Shown here: one piece after another, positions 16,741-26,161 of the stretch | How the letters are laid out: each line of letters starts with the position of its first letter | Position numbering within the stretch: the stretch's first letter is position 1 | Assembly: GCF_900637665.1 (NCBI RefSeq) | Contig: NZ_LR134386.1 | Span: 2,472,501-2,536,500, forward strand | DNA: 64,000 nt | Source: Chryseobacterium nakagawai | Lineage (GTDB): Bacteria > Bacteroidota > Bacteroidia > Flavobacteriales > Weeksellaceae | Direction of reading: 5' to 3' | Notes under the pieces: model-generated | The model's input: the letters and a program-made list of their open reading frames with translations, nothing else | Database searches by the model: none | Told to the model about the DNA's origin: nothing | Program-made: the position numbers and the translations under genes

Positions 16741-17481
16741 TTACAACTTTTCTACAGATTCCGGTGAAATAAAGTTCCATTTGGCAAATAAACTGAGATT
16801 AAGTTTTTTAGCCAGCGCAACAGAAGCAGCGTTATCCAGTTGACAGCGGTACTGAGGTTCATAACCATCTTCTAAGGCAGCCTTGGAAATAAGCTGAACC
16901 GCTTGTTTGGCATATCCTTTTCCTCTGAACTGATCTAATGTAATAACTCCTATATCCGATAGTTTTGTATCTTGCCATGGGTACATACTTGTTGCGGCAA
17001 TCAGCTGATTTTCTTCAAACACTCCAAATACTTTCCAGTGATTTAGTTCTACAAAAGCACCATCCAGATTTTCTTCTGTGGACAGAGATTCAAAAATAGA
17101 GAAATGAGCCGTATCATTCTCCGTCAAAGGACGGGTGTTTTCGGGCGAATTAAGGGTTAGAATATATTTTTTTTCTTCCTCAGGAAAATAAAAAATATAA
17201 TCTGCTCCATACAGAAAGATTTCTTTGCCTTTTAAAATGTTAACAAAGTTTTCAAAATCAAGTGTGGTAAGGTTTACATTGTTGAGATAAGTGACAACTT
17301 TTGAATTGATGATTGCCCAGCTGTTTCCGGATGGAAACTCCAGTGTCATGATCTGGCTGTCTTCCTCCAGATCATCATTAAGAAATAGTGTGAAGCCAGG
17401 ATTGTTGCAGATAACTTCGCCCTGAAACTGATCTTTCCAGTATTCATGAACAACGGATGATGTGATTTTGGAGGCGTACAT
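16741..17481 (-). CDS. GNAT family N-acetyltransferase
   Basis: 246 residues. The C-terminal half is the GNAT fold: DIGVITLDQFRGKGYAKQAV contains the acetyl-CoA motif R/Q-G-x-G-A (RGKGYA), followed by a helix and C-terminal NAASVALAKKLNLS. The N-terminal 110 residues are a less conserved extension. The acceptor is unknown. It starts 14 nt after the stop of the AraC gene on the same strand, so the two are probably co-transcribed. Confidence 0.85.
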   Translation of the reverse strand: MYASKITSSVVHEYWKDQFQGEVICNNPGFTLFLNDDLEEDSQIMTLEFPSGNSWAIINSKVVTYLNNVNLTTLDFENFVNILKGKEIFLYGADYIFYFPEEEKKYILTLNSPENTRPLTENDTAHFSIFESLSTEENLDGAFVELNHWKVFGVFEENQLIAATSMYPWQDTKLSDIGVITLDQFRGKGYAKQAVQLISKAALEDGYEPQYRCQLDNAASVALAKKLNLSLFAKWNFISPESVEKL

Positions 17482-17495
17482 GCTGTTGTATTTGA

Positions 17496-18452
17496 TTAAT
17501 GTTTATGATTTTTACGGTATTGAAGCGGGGTAACACCGGTATGTTTTTTAAAGAATCTGCCAAAGTAAGAATCATCGGTAAAGTTAAGACCTACGGCAAT
17601 CATAGAAATGGTATCACTGGTTTGAATAAGGCGTGATTTGGCTTCCTGTACCAACTGTTTCTGAATAAAATGGCTAGCAGGAAATCCGGTAACTTCTTTA
17701 ATAACATCATTAAGATGATTAGGATGTAGATGCAGTAGCTCTGCATACTCTGTAACCTGTTTTTTATCTATAAAATGCTGGTTGACCAATAATTGAAATT
17801 GTGCAGTCAGTTGATCTTTTCTCGATAAGGAGAAAGCATCCACAGAAGTTTGTTGATTGTAAATACGTTCTGCTTCCAAGAGGATAATATTCAGAAACAT
17901 ACGGGTAAGCAAATCATCATTGAAAGTAGTCTTTTGACATTTTTCGTTGTTTAATTTCCAGAAAAGGTGCTCCATCATTTGGATTTCTCTTTCCGAAAGT
18001 CTGATGAACGGTTTCTGAGTAACCTGAAAGAAGGGAAATTGGTTAAGCTTGATCTGATGCTTAATGCAGAGTAAGAAATAATCAGCATCAAACATGCAAA
18101 ATATTCCCTTTACATCATTACTCCAGTGTTCAATGGCATGGAGCTGATTTTCTCCAATAAAATAAAGGGTCCCAGGTAAAAAATGATAAAGATTATGACC
18201 TATATTTTCTTTTATTTCTCCTTCCTTAAGCAGAATAATGCTGTAAAATTTCCGTCTTGTCTGTTTTCCTTCTATGGATTTTTGCCCTTTTTTAAGATCT
18301 TCCAGCTTAGCGATTTCTAAAAAACCATTTCCATGAGCATAAGTAATATTATTACATTCTTCACAGAAAGAAGCAGGAGCATCATTAAGATAAAAATCTT
18401 TAAAATCCTGGTCATTTCTCAGTTCTTTGATTTCAGAATGTTTCATATTCAA
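17496..18452 (-). CDS. AraC family transcriptional regulator
   Basis: 318 residues. The N-terminal part is a cupin-like sensor (YSIILLKEGEIKENIGHNLY, FLPGTLYFIGENQLHAIE). The C-terminal 100 residues carry the two helix-turn-helices, with YAELLHLHPNHLNDVIKEVT and ISMIAVGLNFTDDSYFGRFFKKHTG, VTPLQYR being the AraC signature. It lies upstream of and probably in one operon with the GNAT gene. The ligand is not evident. Confidence 0.9.
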   Translation of the reverse strand: MNMKHSEIKELRNDQDFKDFYLNDAPASFCEECNNITYAHGNGFLEIAKLEDLKKGQKSIEGKQTRRKFYSIILLKEGEIKENIGHNLYHFLPGTLYFIGENQLHAIEHWSNDVKGIFCMFDADYFLLCIKHQIKLNQFPFFQVTQKPFIRLSEREIQMMEHLFWKLNNEKCQKTTFNDDLLTRMFLNIILLEAERIYNQQTSVDAFSLSRKDQLTAQFQLLVNQHFIDKKQVTEYAELLHLHPNHLNDVIKEVTGFPASHFIQKQLVQEAKSRLIQTSDTISMIAVGLNFTDDSYFGRFFKKHTGVTPLQYRKNHKH

Positions 18453-18554
18453 TTATTCTTTTTCCGAAAGGTTATTGTTTTGGTATAAAGATAAGTACAG
18501 ATCTTAGTTTTCGTACTGCAAAACGTCTATGAATTACATAGAAAATTTATATAA

Positions 18555-18581
18555 GGCAGCCACTCCTAGGGAATGGCTGCC
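18555..18581 (-). terminator. Intrinsic terminator of the NTF2-like gene
   Basis: GGCAGCCA (18555-18562) and TGGCTGCC (18574-18581) form a GC-rich 8-bp stem. Read on the minus strand it is followed by an AT-rich tract and lies 26 nt after the stop of the gene ending at 18608. Confidence 0.6.
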
Positions 18582-18607
18582 GGATTTATATGATATTCGA
18601 GATACGA

Positions 18608-18946
18608 TTACTGATCGTTCAGTAATGATCGTGGATCAAACAATACTTTTAAAGAATGTATTTTACCATCAATGATCTGATACCACCCCGAAGCCTCTAT
18701 GGCTTTATTCCCCATATCAATTATATACCAGAAAGAAACATCTTCACCAGCTGTAAAAGTCTTTATAATCTGATATTTAAATTTCATCTGCCTCATGTCT
18801 TTTATATAAACTGATGCGCCTTCTCTTGTCCCTAATACTCCAATGAATTTAAAATCAGGATCAAGGCAGCTTTCTGCTTTTTCAAAATTTTCTTCATTTA
18901 AATACTGAATAAACTGTTCTGCTGCATTTTGGTTTGTGTTGCTCAT
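18608..18946 (-). CDS. NTF2-like (SnoaL-type) protein
   Basis: 112 residues with the layout of a small NTF2/SnoaL cone: AAEQFIQYLNEENFEKAESC forms the first helices, DPDFKFIGVLGTREGASVY the entry strand, and DMGNKAIEASGWYQIIDGKI the closing sheet. Such proteins are either small-molecule binding or isomerase-type enzymes; no catalytic residue can be assigned. It is a single gene with its own terminator. Confidence 0.75.
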   Translation of the reverse strand: MSNTNQNAAEQFIQYLNEENFEKAESCLDPDFKFIGVLGTREGASVYIKDMRQMKFKYQIIKTFTAGEDVSFWYIIDMGNKAIEASGWYQIIDGKIHSLKVLFDPRSLLNDQ

Positions 18947-19567
18947 ATTAGATTGTTTTATAAAGACAAAATTAAGGCATGAGAATTAGCTGTCGTTGTG
19001 ACAATTGTCACAAACGAACATATAAATAAAAATCTTCATTATCATAAATATTCTGGTTGATCAAGTGATTAAGTATGTGAAAGCATTGGAACAAATAATT
19101 GAAGTTTTTCAAATACTGAACGTAATTCAGAAGTTACAAATAGCTGTAAGTTATTCCATAGTCTGTATTGAAAGTTATCCCGATCCGGATTAGTGTCCAG
19201 AACAGCTTCATCAAATGAAATATCATCAAAAGATGCAACAGCACGGGTTGCGTTTACTTTTTCCGGAATGAACATTTTTAAAAATCAGAATGGCTATCAG
19301 CTGGCCGCAGAAAATAACAACTGTTTTTCATCCCATAATGAGGTACTTTGGTGATGAATACAACCAGTATCAATTTTTCAACAAAAAAAGAAAGAAACAC
19401 AGAACTAATACTATTGACGCGGCAGAAAGCGTAGATTAGATGTTTAAAAGAACCTGAAGCAATATCAAAATCACAAACCTGCTTAACCTTACCCAAATCA
19501 AGGACTTTGATGAACTGAAAAACAGCATATTAAACCTGAATTTTACATTTTGTTTTAATCCAAAACC
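18947..19567. other. Mostly non-coding stretch with weak small frames
   Basis: Between the NTF2-like and TPR genes I see no recognisable gene. Two short minus-strand frames (19275-19069, 68 residues; 19496-19278, 72 residues) have no family resemblance. On the plus strand an ATG frame at 19290-19439 encodes 49 residues with a basic tract KKRKKHR. It could be a small protein or a remnant. None is supported beyond being open. Confidence 0.3.
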
Positions 19568-20710
19568 CTATTTTACCTTAAGTAAAGTAATTCTGTCTTT
19601 AGCATAAGCAATTTGTTCTTTTTCCTTTTTCTGATCAGGATTGTTCTTAAGATACAAATGATAGTAGGTGACTGCATTTTTAGGCTGTTTCAGATTACCA
19701 TCATACAATAGTCCCAAACGGTAATAAATGATAGTACTGTTTCCAAAGGTCAGGCCTCTTTTATAAGCTGTTACTGCATCATTGTACTGGTTCTTAACTT
19801 CATAAATTCCTGCCAGTGCAGCATAATAAAGTGGGGTATGGTCTGAAATCGCTTCATCAATTGTTTTCTGGGCATAAATAGCAGCTTTGTCATAATCTTT
19901 TAGTTCACGATAGCTCAATGTCATATAATATAACGTTCCTTCATTCTGCATTCCCAGATCTTCCAGCATTTTATAAAGATCAACACAACGTTGGTAATTT
20001 TTTACATAAAAATACGCTTGTCCCATTTCGTTCATTACATTGGTATCTGCATGGATCTGCAATAATTTTTCACCATTCTCAATAACTTCCTGATATTTCC
20101 CCAAACGGTTAGAAATGGGTAATTGGGTCTGTTGTAGAGTAAAATTTTCCGGATCAGAGGCGATGGCGATTTTCAATACATCATAAGCAGGCTGAAACTG
20201 TTTAAGTCCGTCGTAAACGGTGGCCAGATCATAGGCTATATCAGGATCAGCAGGATTCAGACTATTGGCTCTTTTAAGAAATTCAAGCCTTACTTCGGGG
20301 GTATCCGCATAAGCTGCCATTTGTTTGTAAGCGCTGAAGTTTTGACGGTCCAGCTGAATGATCTGCTGAAGATAATTTTTTGCATTTGTACGATTTCCTC
20401 TCCGGGAATTAATGCTGGTCAGGCTGAAGAGAACCGGAATGTTGTTGGGTTGGATAATATTGACTTTCATATAGTTTTTTTCTGCATCAGGAAGTTTCCC
20501 GGCCATCATCTGGCAATAAGCGATCTGGGTGAGTGCTTTTACATCTTGAGTGTTTGCAGGGTATAGGCTTTGGAGATATTGGGCAGCATCTGCATAACGT
20601 TGATTTTCGTAATACTCAAGCAGTTTTTCAGTATCAACTTTCACAGTCTGGGCAACAAGTGTTTTGAAGCTTAGCCCAATAAGCAGAATAAGAAACCCTA
20701 TTTTCATCAT
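19568..20710 (-). CDS. Secreted or periplasmic TPR repeat protein
   Basis: 380 residues with a signal peptide (MMKIGFLILLIGLSFKTLVAQ). The rest is tetratricopeptide repeats of about 34 residues, for example YADAAQYLQSLYPAN, LPDAEKNYMKVNIIQPNNI, LKQFQPAYDVLKIAIASDPE, YDKAAIYAQKTIDEAI and YNDAVTAYKRGLTFGN. TPR arrays are protein-interaction scaffolds; the partner is unknown. Monocistronic, divergent from the DinB gene. Confidence 0.85.
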   Translation of the reverse strand: MMKIGFLILLIGLSFKTLVAQTVKVDTEKLLEYYENQRYADAAQYLQSLYPANTQDVKALTQIAYCQMMAGKLPDAEKNYMKVNIIQPNNIPVLFSLTSINSRRGNRTNAKNYLQQIIQLDRQNFSAYKQMAAYADTPEVRLEFLKRANSLNPADPDIAYDLATVYDGLKQFQPAYDVLKIAIASDPENFTLQQTQLPISNRLGKYQEVIENGEKLLQIHADTNVMNEMGQAYFYVKNYQRCVDLYKMLEDLGMQNEGTLYYMTLSYRELKDYDKAAIYAQKTIDEAISDHTPLYYAALAGIYEVKNQYNDAVTAYKRGLTFGNSTIIYYRLGLLYDGNLKQPKNAVTYYHLYLKNNPDQKKEKEQIAYAKDRITLLKVK

Positions 20711-20889
20711 TATTAATTTTTAATAACTAAAATATTTGTTATTTGTTAAGCTTACAAGTTTTATTATCACTTATTGGGGAATTTTTAAATATTAATAGTA
20801 AATAAGTATTATAGAATGAAATAAATATTCCTGGATTTCTTATATTCACAATACGGAAATTCAAAACTAAAGATTATAAACTTTTTGAA

Positions 20890-21393
20890 ATGGAAATTAC
20901 TTCTGTAGCATCATTCATTGACTATTATGAAAAAATCAGGTCCAGAACCAACCGGATTATTGAAATTATTCCTCCTGAGCATCTTGATTTTTCTTATAAA
21001 CCAGGGAAATTTACTATTGGAGATCAGATTAGGCACATTGCATCTATAGAAAGGTATATGTATGGTGAAACCATTTCAGGAAGGAAAAGTGCTTATCCGG
21101 GATGTGGAAAAGAACTGGCGGATGGCTATGAAAATATCATCGCTTTTTTCAATGAAATGCACAGCCAGACCCTGAAAATTATTAATGGGCTTTCCGATGA
21201 AGACCTTAATCGTAAATGTCTGACACCTGGAAATAATCCAATTTCTATATGGAAATGGCTTAGAGCAATGGTAGAGCATGAAATTCATCACAGGGCAGAA
21301 CTCTATATTTATCTCAATCTTCTGGACATTAAAACCCCGCAAATTTTTGGCTTTTCAGCAGAAGAAGTTCAGGACTTGAGTGTGAAGCTATGA
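20890..21393 (+). CDS. DinB family protein
   Basis: 167 residues, a four-helix DinB/YfiT-like bundle. The metal-binding histidines are in place: H49 in GDQIRHIASIERYMYGE and H130 with H133/H134 in MVEHEIHHRAELYIYL. Family members are metal-dependent thiol transferases or hydrolases, many uncharacterised. The next gene starts 76 nt downstream on the same strand, so an operon with the S41 peptidase is possible. Confidence 0.88.
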   Translation: MEITSVASFIDYYEKIRSRTNRIIEIIPPEHLDFSYKPGKFTIGDQIRHIASIERYMYGETISGRKSAYPGCGKELADGYENIIAFFNEMHSQTLKIINGLSDEDLNRKCLTPGNNPISIWKWLRAMVEHEIHHRAELYIYLNLLDIKTPQIFGFSAEEVQDLSVKL

Positions 21394-21469
21394 GTCTCAG
21401 CACAATCATGAATTTACAGTCATTAAAATGATGAAGGTTAATTTGTATATTGCCATTCAAAAATTAATA

Positions 21470-23245
21470 ATGACCAAACCCTTTATTATTCCCTTATTAC
21501 TACTGGTAAACTCCATATACGCACAGACAGATATTGAATTGAAATCTGGAGATACTCTTACATATTCGCCACAATCTCAGAGACCAGTATGGATAACTGT
21601 TCAGTCAAAGGATGCAAATGTTGCTGTCGCCTTGTTTATGGAAGGTAAGAAAATAAAAGAGCAGGATGATTCCAAAGGAATAAAAAGTATAGAACGGTTG
21701 TTGTATACCCCTGAAAAGGGAAAACGCTATGAACTTAAAGTTTGGCCAAAGTCCTATGTTGAAAAAAGTAAAGTTTCAAAGATTTCTATCTCAGAATCCA
21801 AAAATATTCCCGTCCTGAATGGGCAGTTTACTTCCGCTCAATTTGTAGAAGATTTGCATGTTTTCCGCTCTATCAGAGAACAGGCGAATTCAGGATTATA
21901 TGTTTACAGAAGCAGAGAACAGATAGACAGCATTTATAAAAAAGCAGAGGTAACAGCAGCCAACAGTAAAAATATTTTTGATTTTTATAAAGTGATAGCC
22001 AGCGTTACAGGTTTTGAAGGCAGCTGTCATAATTATACAGATCTTCCTAATCATGCATCCTATTATTTAACACAAAAACAGGAATATCTACCCATCACAC
22101 TGAAAAATATTGATGGCCGATTGTTGCAGGACTCAAAGGATCATAAGATTCCACTTGCTGCCGAAATTATTTCTATTAATGGGATTCCTGCTAAAGAAAT
22201 GATTAGCCGTTTTTCTCAATACTATTTTTCTGATGGTTATTCTATGCCTTACAGAGAGACCACAGGTTTTGAAAGAGGAATGCTGGATAAATTTTATATA
22301 GAATTCGGTACTCATAAACAATACCTAATCAAATACCGATGGAATGGTAAGATTCAAGCGGTGAGTTTACCAGGAATTTCATTGGAAGCCTTTAAAAAAC
22401 TCCAGGATTCAAGGCATTCTCTTAGCTTAGATAAAAAACTGATGGCTGAAAAATATAGTTTTACCAAAGAAGGCGATGATGTATATCGCTTATCGATAAG
22501 AGGTTTTGATTTTGCAACAGGAAAAGAAGATCCGGGCTATAAAAAGTTCAGTGCTTTTCTTGATCAAATGATGGATACTCTGGAACAGCAGAAAGTAAAA
22601 AATCTCATCATTGACCTGAGAGGAAATACCGGAGGAACCGGTGCCCTTTATGAAAAAGTTTTCTCTTATCTTACTCAGAGACCTTTTCGTGACAGTCATT
22701 ATGCTTATACCTGGTTTAATGAAGTTCCAATGGAAGATAAACTTGTGATTACCCCGCTTTTCCTTTCCAATGGTGTAAAAGATAAAAATGGGATCAATAA
22801 TTACCTAAAACAGCTTTATCCAAAACAGGTCCAGGGAAAATATTATTGGGCAGATGATAAAAACCTTTCGATCTTACCTAATGAAAGAACGTTTAAAGGA
22901 CAGCTTTATCTTCTGGTAGATCAACGGGTAGCTTCTGCTGCATCTCATTTGGCTTCTTTAATAAAATCCTATACCAATGCCATTGTAATTGGAAAAGAAA
23001 CGGTTGGAGGATATTACGAACATAATGGCCATCTTCCGTTAGTGTATGAGCTTCCCAATACAGGGATTCAAACTGGGTTCTCCATAGTTCATGTGATTCA
23101 GGATGCCCAAAATCTTCCAGATCAGAGCAAAGGGCAGGGGATTATTCCACATTATGAAATACGGGCAACTCCTCAGGAGTTTTTAGACCAGTCTGATGTT
23201 TATCTGAAAAAAACATTGGAACTTCAGAAACAAAAAAATAAATAG
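21470..23245 (+). CDS. Secreted S41 family peptidase
   Basis: 591 residues from ATG 21470, which gives a clean signal peptide (MTKPFIIPLLLLVNSIYAQ). An in-frame ATG at 21428 would add 14 residues. The S41 domain fills the C-terminal half: NLIIDLRGNTGGTGALYEKV, then VDQRVASAASHLASLIKSY, where the Ser of the ASAASH segment is at the usual nucleophile position, and IVIGKETVGGYYEH. No clear PDZ domain is seen; the N-terminal third is an extra domain. It should cleave proteins in the periplasm. Confidence 0.87.
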   Translation: MTKPFIIPLLLLVNSIYAQTDIELKSGDTLTYSPQSQRPVWITVQSKDANVAVALFMEGKKIKEQDDSKGIKSIERLLYTPEKGKRYELKVWPKSYVEKSKVSKISISESKNIPVLNGQFTSAQFVEDLHVFRSIREQANSGLYVYRSREQIDSIYKKAEVTAANSKNIFDFYKVIASVTGFEGSCHNYTDLPNHASYYLTQKQEYLPITLKNIDGRLLQDSKDHKIPLAAEIISINGIPAKEMISRFSQYYFSDGYSMPYRETTGFERGMLDKFYIEFGTHKQYLIKYRWNGKIQAVSLPGISLEAFKKLQDSRHSLSLDKKLMAEKYSFTKEGDDVYRLSIRGFDFATGKEDPGYKKFSAFLDQMMDTLEQQKVKNLIIDLRGNTGGTGALYEKVFSYLTQRPFRDSHYAYTWFNEVPMEDKLVITPLFLSNGVKDKNGINNYLKQLYPKQVQGKYYWADDKNLSILPNERTFKGQLYLLVDQRVASAASHLASLIKSYTNAIVIGKETVGGYYEHNGHLPLVYELPNTGIQTGFSIVHVIQDAQNLPDQSKGQGIIPHYEIRATPQEFLDQSDVYLKKTLELQKQKNK

Positions 23246-23758
23246 TATAAGAATAGTTGCAGAAGATTAATTTGTAGCTATTTTTTTTTTTTTAAGAATG
23301 ATAAAAAAGATTGATTATTTCTCTTGTTAGTGTGAAAATTCAGTTTTTTATAAATGTATTATGTTGTTTGTATGATTTTAAAATAGAGTACCTTGTAGTT
23401 TTTCATAATTCTATTAGAATGGAAATATTTTCAAAAAAGTCGTAGAACTACTACAAATTTTCAGATTGATGCTTTAAAATTTTTTGAATATAAATAACCG
23501 CTTTATATTTGTTTTACCATCACACCATAACAAAGTATTATTAACGATTAAAATTTACAGACTATGACGGCAATTAAAAAGAGATCCTAACATTCAAAAA
23601 TGGAAAAGAAAAAATGCTGTTAAAACAATATCTGATCTACAGCAGTTCATAAAGCTTACCATTATCCATTAGTTAAATCATTTTAAATACTTTCTGAAAC
23701 TTTTGTTTTAGGGTTATTTTTTAGTGCCAAAAAAATAGAAATAAAAAAGACGAAGAAT
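23246..23758 (+). other. Intergenic region with a possible decayed gene start
   Basis: 513 bases with no intact gene, including a 14-base T tract near 23280. At 23564 an ATG begins MTAIKKRS then stops. With a one-base shift the frame continues DPNIQKWKRKNAVKTISDLQ to a stop at about 23673. The segment KRKNAVKTISDLQQFIKLT loosely recalls the N-terminus of lysine 2,3-aminomutase-like proteins, but it is too short to assign. The rest shows nothing. Confidence 0.3.
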
Positions 23759-24109
23759 ATGGACCATAATCATTTTAAAGAAGCCATTACCCCTTTCTTC
23801 TGGGTAGAACATGGCAACAGTTTTTCAGTATGTCTGGATGTGGGAAGCTATAAACAGGAAATCTTTGATACACGGGCAGATGAAGGTTTTGAAGGAAATG
23901 GCTATGACTGGGGCTCTTTGGCTCAGGTTTTTCTGGATGAGAAAAGACAGGATCTGATTGAAAGTATACGATTTGATCCTGAAGGCGGAATGTTTTGTGC
24001 ATATTCCTCCCAAGAAAGCCAGCTGAAAGATTTTATCCTGGATTTCAAAGCTATATGCGAAGATGAAGCGTTGATAAGAGATTTGTTTTCAAGAGCAGAA
24101 TTGGATTGA
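23759..24109 (+). CDS. Immunity protein 51 family protein (Imm51)
   Basis: 116 residues. The sequence PFFWVEHGNSFSVCLDVGSY, FDTRADEGFEGNGYDWGSLA and IRFDPEGGMFCAYSSQESQL matches the conserved blocks of Imm51. These are cytoplasmic antitoxins that neutralise the toxic C-terminus of polymorphic toxins. No toxin gene lies on either side, so it is an orphan immunity gene. It is followed by another small gene of similar style after 98 nt. Confidence 0.75.
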   Translation: MDHNHFKEAITPFFWVEHGNSFSVCLDVGSYKQEIFDTRADEGFEGNGYDWGSLAQVFLDEKRQDLIESIRFDPEGGMFCAYSSQESQLKDFILDFKAICEDEALIRDLFSRAELD

Positions 24110-24207
24110 TTCTTTCAAAAGGTAAGGTGGTCTATCAGTTTTTAATAGAAAAAGAGTTATAGCCGGATTCGGTAGACAATATTTTAAACCCATCTAATAA
24201 AAATAAT

Positions 24208-24702
24208 ATGAAGAAAATATTTTCAGAACTCAAAGGCTTTGTTATATACAGCCCTGAGCTTTTATCAAAATATCTGCAGGATCATAATCTTCCGGGGAAC
24301 AATATCCTAAAATATTTTGTGGAAAATGAACATGGAGATGAAATAACAAGATCTGGAATTGCTATTCCTGTAATAGGAGTAGAAGAGGATTATTATTCAT
24401 TCTGCATTTCTGCGAATGAAGAGCATGTATTGGGAAACGGAGAAGTTGCGGCACAGTCTGATGGCTGGATACTTCAGACTTCCAATAATGAATTGAGAGT
24501 GGTGGGTATTGGCTATTTAAAAGATATTTCTACCATTAACGACGAAAACAGTATTCAGTTGAATCTGGAAAATGGCTGGTTTTCACTAAGAATACTTGCC
24601 GGCCATAAAAATGGAGAAAGACTTTTTGAGCTCAATACGAAGAAGCAGGAAAACAGACCGGACTTTACAGGAGATCTTACTACAACGTACTATTTTAGTT
24701 GA
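24208..24702 (+). CDS. Hypothetical protein, possible immunity protein
   Basis: 164 residues, acidic, soluble, no signal peptide. I do not recognise the family. The N-terminal FSELKGFVIYSPELLSKYLQ and the central SGIAIPVIGVEEDYYSFCIS alternate strand and helix. Size, acidity and place right after the Imm51 gene suggest a second immunity protein, which is an inference from context only. Confidence 0.6.
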   Translation: MKKIFSELKGFVIYSPELLSKYLQDHNLPGNNILKYFVENEHGDEITRSGIAIPVIGVEEDYYSFCISANEEHVLGNGEVAAQSDGWILQTSNNELRVVGIGYLKDISTINDENSIQLNLENGWFSLRILAGHKNGERLFELNTKKQENRPDFTGDLTTTYYFS

Positions 24703-24886
24703 TCAGAGTGGCTTAAAAATTATGAAAGTCATTACAAAATGAGACAGAGGAAACTAAAATCCAAATAATTTGCTAAAAATTATAAAATTCTAAAGCCAAT
24801 TTATTTAATCAATCAATAGGAAAATTATACTTTTTGAGCATAATCTAAAAGGGATCTATGGATAATTCAAAACTTAAAAAAATAAA

Positions 24887-25666
24887 ATGAATAAACTATT
24901 TCTTTGGGCAGGTATTATTCTTTCCACAAGCTTATATTCTCAAGAAAACATTAGTTTTGACCGGGCTACTCAGCTTTTTGATTTTATAGAAGTGAGTTTT
25001 AAATTGGAGAATAAACCCAATGATAAATTTCATTTAATAAAATTTGATACCATTACGGCCTCAGCTAAAAAAGGAATCCTTTTGATCGAAAACGGTGATA
25101 TAAAGAATATCTATAGAAGAGCTAACATCCTTGCGCGTTATGAGCTACCAAAAGAGCCGCTAAAAACTGTAAATGCTAAAGGTATAGTCAAATATTTTAA
25201 GCCTTCAAAGGAAAATAACTCCTACTTTATCTTGGGTAAAGTACAGGATTTGAAAAAAGATGTGAACCTTATTGACAAAAGTATTCTGGTGAAAAATTCA
25301 AGGCTTTATTTTGGTATTGTATCTATAGAATCAGCGAATAAAACATTTAAGGATTTTATTAGCCATAAGAGTAATCAGGGGAAAAGTGTGGACTTTAATG
25401 ACTATGATCTGATCATTGCAGTAATAAATGATAAAGAACATGAGATTATACCTGTAGTAACTAGTATGGATGATGAACTGGACTTTGGTTACCACAATAT
25501 TACAATAAAAGATCCTAAAACCGGAATTGTCTATACATTCTATAAAATTAATAAATCAATGACTACAAAGCAAAGAGGAGATATTCCACTTGAACTGTTC
25601 ATTGAAAATGAAGAATCTGTACAGAAAATTCCTTTTGATTTCAAAAATTTTCAGGTAAAACAGTAA
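24887..25666 (+). CDS. Hypothetical secreted protein
   Basis: 259 residues with a signal peptide (MNKLFLWAGIILSTSLYSQ). The mature part is mixed alpha/beta and lysine-rich, without motifs I can name. It follows the small cytoplasmic genes by 184 nt and may have its own promoter. Function unknown. Confidence 0.65.
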   Translation: MNKLFLWAGIILSTSLYSQENISFDRATQLFDFIEVSFKLENKPNDKFHLIKFDTITASAKKGILLIENGDIKNIYRRANILARYELPKEPLKTVNAKGIVKYFKPSKENNSYFILGKVQDLKKDVNLIDKSILVKNSRLYFGIVSIESANKTFKDFISHKSNQGKSVDFNDYDLIIAVINDKEHEIIPVVTSMDDELDFGYHNITIKDPKTGIVYTFYKINKSMTTKQRGDIPLELFIENEESVQKIPFDFKNFQVKQ

Positions 25667-25757
25667 GTCCATATTTGAATACATTTTTATTTTTTTAATA
25701 TGCTATTATATAGCATAAAAATTTATATTTTAGAGAAATAACCATGACTATCTTTTT

Positions 25758-26069
25758 ATGAGCAGACTATATTTCATTTTTGTTCTGATTCTAATGATTA
25801 CACCTCAATTTATTAACGGGCAGGGGAGATCCCTTGAGAGTGTAACTGATATAGCTGAAGAGAGCAGTCATGTAAATAGAAGCTGCATTGAAATTAAGAA
25901 CTATTGTTGCAATTACGCTGCTGTGAAAACTAATAGCCATCCAGAAGAACATTATGAAGAATTTGTCAGTAATTCAAGATCATCAGCTGGGAATATCTTC
26001 TTTGGACCTATATTAATCATGATAAGCCTATTGGTTTTGAGGGCTTTTTCTAAAAGAGTAGAAGAATAG
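25758..26069 (+). CDS. Small hypothetical envelope protein
   Basis: 103 residues: an N-terminal hydrophobic signal (3-20), a central polar stretch with a Cys pair in EIKNYCCNYAAV, and a hydrophobic C-terminal segment ending in positive charges (NIFFGPILIMISLLVLRAF, then SKRVEE). This is a short tail that could anchor in the membrane. Not recognised. Confidence 0.5.
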   Translation: MSRLYFIFVLILMITPQFINGQGRSLESVTDIAEESSHVNRSCIEIKNYCCNYAAVKTNSHPEEHYEEFVSNSRSSAGNIFFGPILIMISLLVLRAFSKRVEE

Positions 26070-26161
26070 GCATTGTATATTTCTATTAACTTTTGTAGAG
26101 TCGTAAACAGAAATTTACTTTAAATACTAAGACATCATCTGAATATTCTATTTTAGCTCAT

